Assembly (NCBI GenBank): GCA_910588325.1
Contig: CAJUPP010000006.1
Location: 1 to 64,000 of the forward strand
DNA length: 64,000 nucleotides
Direction: 5' to 3'
DNA from: an uncultured Hungatella sp.
GTDB lineage: Bacteria > Bacillota > Clostridia > Lachnospirales > Lachnospiraceae
Shown here: positions 50,763 through 58,636 of the stretch, one piece after another
Numbering within the stretch: position 1 is the stretch's first letter
How the letters are laid out: the number at the start of each line of letters is the position of its first letter
Program-made: the position numbers and the translations under genes
Notes under the pieces: model-generated
Seen by the model: the letters and a program-made list of their open reading frames with translations, nothing else
What the model was told of the DNA's origin: nothing
The model's database searches: none

Positions 50763-51026
50763 ATGGTAAGCGCAAAAGTTGTGATCAGGAATCTAACAGG
50801 CCTTCATTTAAGACCGGCGGGTATTCTTTGTAATAAAGCGGTTTTATTTAAATCGAAGGTTCATTTCCGTATTGGAAATACTACGGCTAACGCCAAAAGC
50901 GTCTTAAGTGTTCTTGGCGCCTGTGTGAAAAGCGGAGATGAGATTGAGTTTGTCTGTGAGGGGGAGGACGAGAAGGAGGCTTTAGAGTCTATGATCAAAG
51001 TCGTGGAAAGCGGCTTAGGCGAATAA
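50763..51026 (+). CDS. ptsH: Phosphocarrier protein HPr
   Basis: The 87-residue protein has the HPr active site GLHLRPAG with His15 and the regulatory region NAKSVLSVLG with Ser46 at the canonical positions. The motif reads LHLRPA instead of the usual LHARPA. It passes phosphate from enzyme I to PTS permeases and, through Ser46, takes part in CcpA control. It is followed 26 bp later by ptsI. ATG 50763 follows AGAGGG. Confidence 0.95.
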   Translation: MVSAKVVIRNLTGLHLRPAGILCNKAVLFKSKVHFRIGNTTANAKSVLSVLGACVKSGDEIEFVCEGEDEKEALESMIKVVESGLGE

Positions 51027-51052
51027 ACTAATGTTAAAGGAGGAGATGCAGG

Positions 51053-52762
51053 GTGTATAGAGGAACAAGTACATCTGCAGGAATCGGCATTGGAAAAGCA
51101 GCGGTTATCAAAGAGGAGGAACTGGTAATCCGCCAGGATAAAGTGGCAGATGCAGAAGCGGAAGTACAGCGCTTTCGTGATGCGCTTGGGAAGACCGTGG
51201 AACAGACAGAAGTTCTGGCGGCGGATCTGGCTGCGAAGGTAGGAGAAAAAGAGGCGGAGATCATGCAGGGCCATTTGATGCTTCTGATGGATCCGATGCT
51301 GACCGGAGAGATTGAGAATACGATTAAAGGAGAGGCTGTCTGCGGCGAGTATGCCATTGAAACGGTTTGCAATAATTATGCGGCTGTTTTTGCATCTATG
51401 GATGACGAGCTGATGCAGCAGAGGGCAACCGATATGAAGGATATCAAGACCCGGATGCAGCAGGTTCTTCAGGGAATTCATCCGGTAGATATTGCATCCC
51501 TTCCGGCAGGAAGCGTCATTGTGGCAAAGGATTTGACCCCATCCATGACAGCAGGGATTAATCCCGCAAACGTATCCGGAATCGTGACGGAGCTGGGAGG
51601 TAAGACTTCCCACAGCGCTATCCTGGCCAGAGCATTGGAGATTCCGGCAGTGGTGGCAGTGTCAGGAGTTTTGGATTCCATAGAAGACGGTGCTGATATT
51701 GTGCTGGACGGTGATGCAGGGATTGTGATTGTGAATCCGAGTGGTATAGAGAAATCAGAGTATGAAGGAAAGAGACAGAAATTCTTAAAAGAGAAGAAGG
51801 AGCTGGAAAGCTATATAGGCCGTCCTACGATTACAAAGGATGGCATCCATGTGGAACTGGTAGCCAATATCGGTAAGCCGGAGGATGTGGAGAAGGTTCT
51901 TCAGTATGACGGAGAAGGCGTAGGGCTGTTCCGGACGGAATTCTTATTCATGGACAGGACTTCCATGCCGACAGAGGAAGAGCAGTTTGAAGCCTACAAA
52001 AAGGCTGCATCTGCTTTAAAGGGAAAACCGTTGATTATCCGCACTCTGGATATCGGAGGCGACAAAGAGATTCCGTATATGGGCCTTGTGAAGGATGAAA
52101 ATCCATTTTTGGGATATCGTGCAATTCGTCTCTGCCTTGACAGAAAGGATGACATCTATCGGCCGCAGCTGCGGGCACTATTGAGAGCCAGCGCATTTGG
52201 CAATATTAAGATTATGATCCCTATGGTAACCTGTATCGATGAAATCAGGGAGGCAAAAGCTCTGATTGAAGAGATTAAAAAAGAGTTAGATGGGGAGAAT
52301 ACTGCATATAACAAGGAGATTCAGGTAGGTATCATGGTGGAGACAGCGGCAGCATCCCTGATGGCAGATGTGTTTGCGAAGGAAGTGGATTTCTTCAGTA
52401 TCGGTACCAATGATCTGACTCAGTACACCATGTCTGTAGACAGAGGCAATGATAAGATCGCCTATTTGTATTCTACCTTTAATCCGGCTGTGCTGCGCAG
52501 CATCCGTTATATCATTCGCTGCGGAAGAGAAGCAGGCATTATGGTGGGAATGTGCGGAGAGGCGGCCAGCGATCCAATGATGATTCCGCTGCTTCTGGCA
52601 TTTGGACTGAATGAATTCAGTATGAGCGCATCTGCAATTCTGCGTGCGAGAAAGATGATTACCGGATTCAGCATGGAAGAACTTAAAGCCGTGGCAGATG
52701 AGGCTATGAGTTTTGCAACGGCGAAAGAAGTGGAAGAATATATGAGAGAGTTTATCAAATGA
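51053..52762 (+). CDS. ptsI: PTS enzyme I
   Basis: GTG start after AAAGGAGGAG. The 569-residue enzyme has the HPr-binding helical domain, the phospho-His region LGGKTSHSAILARAL (His187) and the PEP-binding TIM barrel. The barrel shows EGVGLFRTEFLFMDR, RTLDIGGDKEIPYM, LGYRAIRLCLD, VGIMVETAAASLMAD, FFSIGTNDLTQYTMSVDRGN and GMCGEAASDP (active Cys). It takes phosphate from PEP and gives it to HPr. Length is normal. Confidence 0.97.
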   Translation: MYRGTSTSAGIGIGKAAVIKEEELVIRQDKVADAEAEVQRFRDALGKTVEQTEVLAADLAAKVGEKEAEIMQGHLMLLMDPMLTGEIENTIKGEAVCGEYAIETVCNNYAAVFASMDDELMQQRATDMKDIKTRMQQVLQGIHPVDIASLPAGSVIVAKDLTPSMTAGINPANVSGIVTELGGKTSHSAILARALEIPAVVAVSGVLDSIEDGADIVLDGDAGIVIVNPSGIEKSEYEGKRQKFLKEKKELESYIGRPTITKDGIHVELVANIGKPEDVEKVLQYDGEGVGLFRTEFLFMDRTSMPTEEEQFEAYKKAASALKGKPLIIRTLDIGGDKEIPYMGLVKDENPFLGYRAIRLCLDRKDDIYRPQLRALLRASAFGNIKIMIPMVTCIDEIREAKALIEEIKKELDGENTAYNKEIQVGIMVETAAASLMADVFAKEVDFFSIGTNDLTQYTMSVDRGNDKIAYLYSTFNPAVLRSIRYIIRCGREAGIMVGMCGEAASDPMMIPLLLAFGLNEFSMSASAILRARKMITGFSMEELKAVADEAMSFATAKEVEEYMREFIK

Positions 52763-52844
52763 TGAAAGCGTCAGTAACCGTTACAAGCGTCAAGTAAAAC
52801 TAACAGACGATAAACATCCGTGACGGCTCGGAGGGGGCGTGGAG

Positions 52845-54188
52845 ATGGGGAAGATGTGTTTGCAAAGCGAACCGCTCCGGACTGTTGCGGACATGAAGGA
52901 CAGGACTATGATAGTTTATTTGATCTGCTATACAGCCAGTTGGATACTTGCATATTTTCATTTGTATTATATTTCAGGATTGGCCCTTTTGCTGGCGGCA
53001 GGGTTTTTGTATTATTATGATTACCATAAAACAGGCAATGTGATTCACCTTCGCGGGCTGTTTTCTGCTTTCTGGGTGGGAGGACAGGGAATTGCCTGCT
53101 TAAAGTTAAGCAGACTCCAGATAGATTGGAGTGTGCTGACTTGGTTATGCTTTTTTCTGGCATTTGCAGGATTTTGGGTGACGTTTGAGATATTGGAACG
53201 AATATTTGGAGGTGATGGGCGCTTTGACAGAAAAAGAAGGAGGCAGAGAAGTTTTGTGCGTCCTGTCTTTTACTGTATTATCGTGCTTACCTGTGTATCG
53301 TTGGCTGCTTTTATCTTTGAAGCAGTGGTGTTAGGATTTATTCCGTTGTTTTTGCGGGGAGTTCCCCATGCGTATTCCGAATTTCATCTGTCAGGAGTTC
53401 ACTATCTGACTGTGTCTTGTGTGCTGGTACCGGCCCTTTCTGTTATATACTTTCTCCAAGGTGGAAGCAGGCGTTCTGCCAGGAATGTACTGATTCTTTT
53501 CATGACCTTGATCGCTTTCCTGATCCCTGTTTTCTGTGTGTCCAGGTTCCAGCTTATATTCGCCATAGCATTGGCAGTATTTACGTATTGTGCATATCAA
53601 AGGCGGATAGAGCCGTGGCTGATTGCGGCAGCAGTTGTAATTTTAATCCCTCTGTATCTTGTTTTGACGGTGGCAAGAAGCCATGATGTTTCGTATTTAA
53701 ATGGAATATTTGAGATGAAGAACAGCAATATGCCGATTTTTATCTCTCAGCCATATATCTATATCGCCAATAATTATGAGAATTTTAATTGTCTGGTCGA
53801 TGCTCTTCCGGCTCATACCTGGGGAATCCGAAGCCTGTTTCCGGTGTGGGCCCTTACGGGGCTGAAGTTTGTATTTCCATATCTGATCAGTTTTCCGATT
53901 TATGTGAATAAGGAAGAACTGACTACATTGACCCTGTTTTATGACTCCTATTATGATTTCGGTATCCTGGGAGTGGCAATATTTTCCTGTCTTTTGGGCG
54001 CTGTGTGCTTTTTTCTGGTGGAGCGGCTGAAAGAGATGAAAAATCCTGTGGGGTATGTTTTTTATGGGCAGATGGCTATCTATATGATGCTTTCGTTTTT
54101 TACCACATGGTTCAGTAACCCTACCACATGGTTTTATTTTGGGGTTACACTATGTATAACAATCTATTGCAGCATAAGCAGGCGGTGA
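52845..54188 (+). CDS. O-antigen/oligosaccharide-repeat polymerase-like membrane protein
   Basis: ATG 52845 has GGAGGGGG at a good distance; GTG 52839 is too close to it. The 447-residue protein has about ten to twelve membrane segments. It has the pattern of Wzy/oligosaccharide repeat unit polymerases: a region with FIPLFLRGVPHAYSEFHLSG, then FQLIFAIALAVFTYCAYQ, a large extracytoplasmic loop with YIANNYENFNCLVDALP and FYDSYYDFGILGVAIF. It is distant from the glycan locus, with no flippase nearby, and sits between ptsI and aminotransferase genes. Confidence 0.75.
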   Translation: MGKMCLQSEPLRTVADMKDRTMIVYLICYTASWILAYFHLYYISGLALLLAAGFLYYYDYHKTGNVIHLRGLFSAFWVGGQGIACLKLSRLQIDWSVLTWLCFFLAFAGFWVTFEILERIFGGDGRFDRKRRRQRSFVRPVFYCIIVLTCVSLAAFIFEAVVLGFIPLFLRGVPHAYSEFHLSGVHYLTVSCVLVPALSVIYFLQGGSRRSARNVLILFMTLIAFLIPVFCVSRFQLIFAIALAVFTYCAYQRRIEPWLIAAAVVILIPLYLVLTVARSHDVSYLNGIFEMKNSNMPIFISQPYIYIANNYENFNCLVDALPAHTWGIRSLFPVWALTGLKFVFPYLISFPIYVNKEELTTLTLFYDSYYDFGILGVAIFSCLLGAVCFFLVERLKEMKNPVGYVFYGQMAIYMMLSFFTTWFSNPTTWFYFGVTLCITIYCSISRR

Positions 54189-54213
54189 GGGCCGCCTCGG
54201 AATGGAGGACAGA

Positions 54214-55401
54214 ATGATATCAGAAAGAATGGGGCCTTTGGTGGAGAATAATTCGGCCATCCGTACAATGTTTGAGGAAGGAAAACGGATGGCTAAAATC
54301 TATGGAGCGGAACAAGTGTATGATTTCAGCTTGGGAAACCCCAATGTCCCTGCCCCGAAGGAAGTGAGGCAGGCGATTCTGGATGTTTTGGATGAGGAGC
54401 CGTCTACCTTTGTCCATGGGTATATGAACAATGCAGGGTTTGAGGATGTGAGGGAAGCCATTGCCCTGTCTTTAAATCAGCGGTTTGGGACGAACTTTCA
54501 CCAGAATAATATTCTGATGACTGTTGGGGCCGCCAGCGGTATGAATGTGATTCTGAAAACATTGTTAAATCCTGAGGATCAGGTGATTGTATTCGCGCCT
54601 TATTTTCTGGAATATAACGCCTATGTTCGTAATTATGACGGCCGGCTGGTGATCGTACCGCCAGATACCAGGGATTTCCAGCCGAATCTTCAGGAATTTG
54701 AGAAAAGGATAACAGAAAAGACAAAAGCAGTGATTATCAATACGCCTAATAATCCTACAGGAGTGGTGTATTCCCGGGAGACGCTGGAAAAAATCGGTGA
54801 GATCCTTAAGAAAAAACAGGAAGAATACGGGGGCGCCATTGTGCTGATTTCTGATGAACCATACCGGGAACTGGCCTATGACGGCGTTTCGGTGCCTTTT
54901 GTTACAAAGTTTTATGATAACACGGTGGTATGCTATTCCTACAGCAAATCTCTGTCCCTGCCGGGAGAGAGGATTGGTTACCTGTTGATTCCGGATGAAC
55001 TGACGGACAGCTCCCAGGTGTTCGGGGCGGCATCCATAGCCAACCGGGTCCTGGGCTGCGTCAATGCCCCTTCCCTTATGCAGAGAGTGATTAAGCGGTG
55101 CTTGAATGCGGCTGTCAATGTGGAGGCTTATGACAGGAACCGAAACCTTCTGTATCGCTCCCTGACAGAGTACGGATTCTGCTGCATTAAGCCTCAGGGC
55201 GCCTTCTATCTTTTCGTGGAATCACCGGAGGAAGATGAGAAGAAGTTATGTGAAGTTTGTAAAAAATACCATATCCTGGTAGTTCCGGGAAGTTCTTTTG
55301 CCTGTCCCGGATATGTGAGGATTTCCTACTGTGTGTCTTATGAACAGATTAAACGGTCTCTTCCGGCATTCCGAAAAGTGGCAGAGGAGTACAAACTATG
55401 A
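54214..55401 (+). CDS. Class I/II PLP aminotransferase (aspartate aminotransferase-like)
   Basis: ATG 54214 follows GGAGG; ATG 54202 is in frame and alternative. The roughly 395-residue enzyme has YDFSLGNPNVPAPKEV, NILMTVGAASGMNVILK, INTPNNPTGVVYSRETLE, LISDEPYRELAYD and CYSYSKSLSLPGERIGYL with the Schiff-base lysine. It uses PLP to transfer amino groups between amino and keto acids; the substrate could be aspartate or an aromatic acid. Its last bases overlap the HisC start by 4 bp (ATGA), so translation is coupled. The two probably act in one amino-acid pathway. Confidence 0.88.
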   Translation: MISERMGPLVENNSAIRTMFEEGKRMAKIYGAEQVYDFSLGNPNVPAPKEVRQAILDVLDEEPSTFVHGYMNNAGFEDVREAIALSLNQRFGTNFHQNNILMTVGAASGMNVILKTLLNPEDQVIVFAPYFLEYNAYVRNYDGRLVIVPPDTRDFQPNLQEFEKRITEKTKAVIINTPNNPTGVVYSRETLEKIGEILKKKQEEYGGAIVLISDEPYRELAYDGVSVPFVTKFYDNTVVCYSYSKSLSLPGERIGYLLIPDELTDSSQVFGAASIANRVLGCVNAPSLMQRVIKRCLNAAVNVEAYDRNRNLLYRSLTEYGFCCIKPQGAFYLFVESPEEDEKKLCEVCKKYHILVVPGSSFACPGYVRISYCVSYEQIKRSLPAFRKVAEEYKL

Positions 55402-56441
55402 AGGCATGGGAGGAAAATATCCGCAGAGTAGTTCCTTATGTGCCTGGGGAGCAGCCTCAGGGAGAAGGACTTATAAAGTTAAATACCAATGAGAATCCTT
55501 ATCCTCCGGCGCCGGGAGTATTAAAGGCTTTGAAAAATATGGACGGACAGCTTTTGCGAAAGTATCCGGATCCGGCTGCTTCGGAACTGGTGGAGGCATT
55601 GGCAAAGTTTTATGGGTTAAAGAATCATCAGGTTTTCGTGGGAGTCGGTTCGGATGATGTACTGGCAATGGCATTTCTCACTTTTTTTCACTCTGAAAAG
55701 CCGATTTTGTTTCCGGATATTACGTATTCCTTTTATCCGGTCTGGGCGGATTTGTTTGGAATTCCCTATGAGACACCGGCGCTTAACCAGGATTTTCAGA
55801 TCAAAACAGAAGATTATTATGGGGAAAACGGAGGCGTGATTTTCCCAAACCCTAATGCACCTACAGGGATATATCTTCCCATGAAAGGTGTGGAAGATAT
55901 ATTGGCTCACAATCAGGACGTGGTGGTGATTGTGGATGAAGCTTATATTGATTTTGGAGGAACATCCGCCAGGACGCTGTTAAACAGATATGAAAATCTG
56001 CTGGTAGTAGGTACTTTCAGCAAATCCCGTTCCATGGCAGGAGTGCGGATCGGATATGCATTTGGTTCCCCGGCTCTTATTAAGGCCATGGAGAACGTAA
56101 AATATTCCTATAATTCCTATACCATGAATCTGCCGTCCATTCGGTTAGGGGTGGAGGCATTAAAGGATAAAGATTATTTCTATAGGACGATAGAAAAGAT
56201 TGTTGACACCAGAGAAAAGGCGAAGGTACGGTTTCGGGAGTTAGGATTTCAGTGTCTGGATTCCAGTGCGAATTTTCTGTTTATCACTCACAGGGAGAGA
56301 AAGGCAGAGGAGATTTTACAGGCGCTGCGAAGCAGGAAGATTTATGTACGTCATTTCAATACTCCCAGATTGTCAAACTATCTGAGAGTAACCATTGGCA
56401 CAGATGATGAGATGGAGGCAGTGTACAGGAATATCTTATAG
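55398..56441 (+). CDS. hisC: Histidinol-phosphate aminotransferase-like enzyme
   Basis: The 347-residue PLP enzyme has IKLNTNENPYPPAPGV, VFVGVGSDDVLAMAFL, FPNPNAPTGIYLP, IVDEAYIDFGG, GTFSKSRSMAGVRIGYA (Schiff-base Lys209) and FLFITHRERKAEEILQAL, all HisC-like. HisC works in histidine synthesis, but in operons without other his genes such enzymes may handle aromatic amino acids or phenylalanine. The 4-bp overlap with the previous aminotransferase is the chief context. Gene symbol is by family resemblance. Confidence 0.82.
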   Translation: MKAWEENIRRVVPYVPGEQPQGEGLIKLNTNENPYPPAPGVLKALKNMDGQLLRKYPDPAASELVEALAKFYGLKNHQVFVGVGSDDVLAMAFLTFFHSEKPILFPDITYSFYPVWADLFGIPYETPALNQDFQIKTEDYYGENGGVIFPNPNAPTGIYLPMKGVEDILAHNQDVVVIVDEAYIDFGGTSARTLLNRYENLLVVGTFSKSRSMAGVRIGYAFGSPALIKAMENVKYSYNSYTMNLPSIRLGVEALKDKDYFYRTIEKIVDTREKAKVRFRELGFQCLDSSANFLFITHRERKAEEILQALRSRKIYVRHFNTPRLSNYLRVTIGTDDEMEAVYRNIL

Positions 56442-56473
56442 AAGGGAATGCGGCAATTCTAAATAGCCGGATG

Positions 56474-56505
56474 CCGTAACAGTTCGGGGGTCTGAACGGT
56501 TACGG
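56474..56505. repeat. Inverted repeat / hairpin, 12-bp arms
   Basis: CCGTAACAGTTC (56474-56485) and GAACGGTTACGG (56494-56505) are inverted copies with one mismatch, between hisC and ytvI. No T-run follows. Related GTAAC-type arms occur at 30846 and near 44702-44800. Confidence 0.6.
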
Positions 56506-56529
56506 AAATTTGGAGACTGGTGGTGACAT

Positions 56530-57654
56530 ATGCAGGATACAAAGAAAATTTTAAGAATTATTCTGAACATTCTGGTTCCGGTTACAGGAGTTATTCTGGT
56601 CTGTACCCTGGGCCCATGGCTTTTGAAATTTTTTATGCCTTTTGTAATTGGATGGTGTATTTCCATGATTGCCAATCCGCTGGTGCGTTTTTTGGAAAAA
56701 CGGTTAAATCTGGTGCGCAGACACAGTTCGGTGCTGATTGTGGTTCTGGTGCTGGCCCTGGTAATCGGTGCAGTGTATTTTCTGATTTCCAGACTGTTTT
56801 TGGAGATGGCAGGGCTGATAAAGGACCTGCCTGAAATGTATCAGGCAGGAAAGGAGGAGGTTCAAAGTGCGCTTCTTACCTTGTCGCGGCTGTTTGAGCG
56901 TCTCCCGGATGGCATTCAGAATTCGATCACCCATTTTACGGATAATCTGGGAGAACTGGCAGGAAACTTGGTGTCAAAGTTTGCGTTTCCTACGGTGACG
57001 GTAGCGGGAAATGTGGCCAGGGGGATTCCTTCCGCATTGATCAATTCCATTGTGGTGATTCTGTCATCCTATTTTTTTATTGTAGAGAGGGAGCAGATCC
57101 TTGCGTTTCTCCACAAGATGATGCCGGAAGGCGTTCATGAATATATTGTATTTTTCAAAAAGGATTTAAAAAGGCTGATAGGCGGGTATTTTCTGGCCCA
57201 GTTTCGGATCATGTTTGTTGTGGCAGTGATTCTGGCAATCGGCTTTCTGGTTTTAGGCGTCAGCTATGGCTTGGTTTTGGCAGTTCTGATTGCTTTTTTG
57301 GATTTTCTGCCTCTGTTCGGCACGGGAACGGCCCTGTTTCCATGGGCTTTGGTAAAGCTTCTTTCGGGAGAGTGGGCATTTGCCGTAGGGCTGATTCTTC
57401 TGTATGTGCTGACTCAGGCGGTGCGGCAGATCATCCAGCCAAAGATTGTAGGGGATTCCTTGGGGCTTCCGCCTTTTGCCACCTTATTTTTTTTATATTT
57501 GGGATTTAAGCTTCACGGAATTTCCGGCATGATTCTGGCTGTTCCCATAGGGATTCTGGCGGTGAATCTGTATCAGTTTGGAAGCTTTGATTCTTTGATT
57601 GCCAATGTAAAGCTTTTGATCCATGAGATCAACCGCTTTCGAAGAGAAGAGTAG
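56530..57654 (+). CDS. ytvI: Sporulation integral membrane protein YtvI / AI-2E family
   Basis: The 374-residue protein has the AI-2E/PerM family layout: N-terminal TM helices (ILRIILNILVPVTGVILVCTL, FMPFVIGWCISMIANPL, SVLIVVLVLALVIGAVYFLI), an amphipathic region of about 100 residues and C-terminal TM helices. Signature segments are FDFLPLFGTGTALFPWALV-like (LDFLPLFGTGTALFPWAL) and QIIQPKIVGDSLGLPPFATL. Length fits YtvI of spore-formers, implying a sporulating host. The start has a weak GGTG site. The gene ends before the terminator hairpin at 57664. Confidence 0.87.
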   Translation: MQDTKKILRIILNILVPVTGVILVCTLGPWLLKFFMPFVIGWCISMIANPLVRFLEKRLNLVRRHSSVLIVVLVLALVIGAVYFLISRLFLEMAGLIKDLPEMYQAGKEEVQSALLTLSRLFERLPDGIQNSITHFTDNLGELAGNLVSKFAFPTVTVAGNVARGIPSALINSIVVILSSYFFIVEREQILAFLHKMMPEGVHEYIVFFKKDLKRLIGGYFLAQFRIMFVVAVILAIGFLVLGVSYGLVLAVLIAFLDFLPLFGTGTALFPWALVKLLSGEWAFAVGLILLYVLTQAVRQIIQPKIVGDSLGLPPFATLFFLYLGFKLHGISGMILAVPIGILAVNLYQFGSFDSLIANVKLLIHEINRFRREE

Positions 57655-57663
57655 AAAAATAAA

Positions 57664-57698
57664 GACCAGTTTCCTGAGGGTTAATCAGGAGTCTGGTC
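57664..57698. terminator. Hairpin terminator between convergent genes
   Basis: GACCAG...TCCTGA pairs with TCAGGA...CTGGTC (57664-57698) around a 7-base loop. On the minus strand TTTATTTTT follows, so it ends the DUF4364 unit; the small gene's stop lies in the loop. Confidence 0.65.
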
Positions 57699-57929
57699 CT
57701 CATGTTCTTCAGGCTGTCTGCAGCATTCGGCTATGGATTTCAGTTTCAGATGAATCCAGGTCTGGGCAGTTTTGACAGCCAGAAGAATGATTACGACAGG
57801 CAGAACGATAGTAAGGAAAATTTTGGCTTTCCACAGAAATTTTTTGTGTTTGAATTTCTTCTTTTCTTTCTGAAGCTTTAGAAGGAGTTGATTGTAATAA
57901 TCAACAGGCATTTTTTTAGACATAGGCAT
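57681..57929 (-). CDS. Small membrane protein downstream of DUF4364 gene
   Basis: The 82-residue protein has a basic N-terminus (QLLLKLQKEKKKFKHKKF), one TM helix (IFLTIVLPVVIILLAV) and a short acidic end. ATG 57929 follows AAAGGAGCG. It lies 7 bp after the DUF4364 gene and is likely co-transcribed. No family recognised. Confidence 0.7.
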   Translation of the reverse strand: MPMSKKMPVDYYNQLLLKLQKEKKKFKHKKFLWKAKIFLTIVLPVVIILLAVKTAQTWIHLKLKSIAECCRQPEEHEDQTPD

Positions 57930-57936
57930 CGCTCCT

Positions 57937-58467
57937 TTATTCGTCGGAATTGTTCATCAGGGTTTTCATAACAAAAGAATAGATCTCCTGACTTCGCTGT
58001 TCCCAGTGACCGCACATGGATTCGGCCTGCTCCCGGTCAGGGACGGAAAGACTTAAATCCAGCAGAACAGTCTTGCCCTCACGGATCTCACAATGGACAA
58101 TGTAATCCTGGTTGGTAGATTTGTAGTAGTCGGAAATCATACCGGCTTCGTTGCGGATACGGAACTGATTTTCTTTTAAGTAATTGTCCATATCTTCCAC
58201 AATGGCCGGGGAAATGTTTTTTCCAAAAAATTCCAGGGTCTCTTCCCCTTCTTTGGTAATCTCGTAGCGGGTGGTACTGTGATTGGCATGCTTCCGGATC
58301 AGCCCGGACTCCAGAAGTTCATTCAGCACCTGCTGAAGGGTAAAATAAGGGGCATACTCATGCTTCAGGAAAAAATCCGTAAGCTGAGAATTGGTTAAGG
58401 GAATGTTCACCCTTTTTAACATATAAAGGTTCATTAATTTGTATAAGGTCTTTGGTTCGGTCAGCAT
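57937..58467 (-). CDS. DUF4364 family winged-helix-like protein
   Basis: The 176-residue protein matches the DUF4364 pattern seen in Clostridia: KTLYKLMNLYMLKRVNIPLTNSQLTDFFLKH (HTH-like), QQVLNELLESGLIRKH, TTRYEITKEGEETLEFF (wing-like) and a C-terminal KENQFRIRNEAGMISDYY with VLLDLSLSVPDREQA. It is thought to be a DNA-binding regulator by its winged-helix start, but no target is known. It begins the short minus-strand unit. Confidence 0.82.
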   Translation of the reverse strand: MLTEPKTLYKLMNLYMLKRVNIPLTNSQLTDFFLKHEYAPYFTLQQVLNELLESGLIRKHANHSTTRYEITKEGEETLEFFGKNISPAIVEDMDNYLKENQFRIRNEAGMISDYYKSTNQDYIVHCEIREGKTVLLDLSLSVPDREQAESMCGHWEQRSQEIYSFVMKTLMNNSDE

Positions 58468-58636
58468 ATATTCGTACTCCAGCCAGCAGCAATTTGTAAC
58501 AGTGATTGTAACAGTTTTTTAAAGTATTTTTTATATCATACCAACTTTAGGATAGTAAATCAAGGGAAAATGTGATAGAATAAACAAAATAGGTTGTAAT
58601 TTTGAGTAACAGACCAATGAGACAGGTGAAAGAAAC

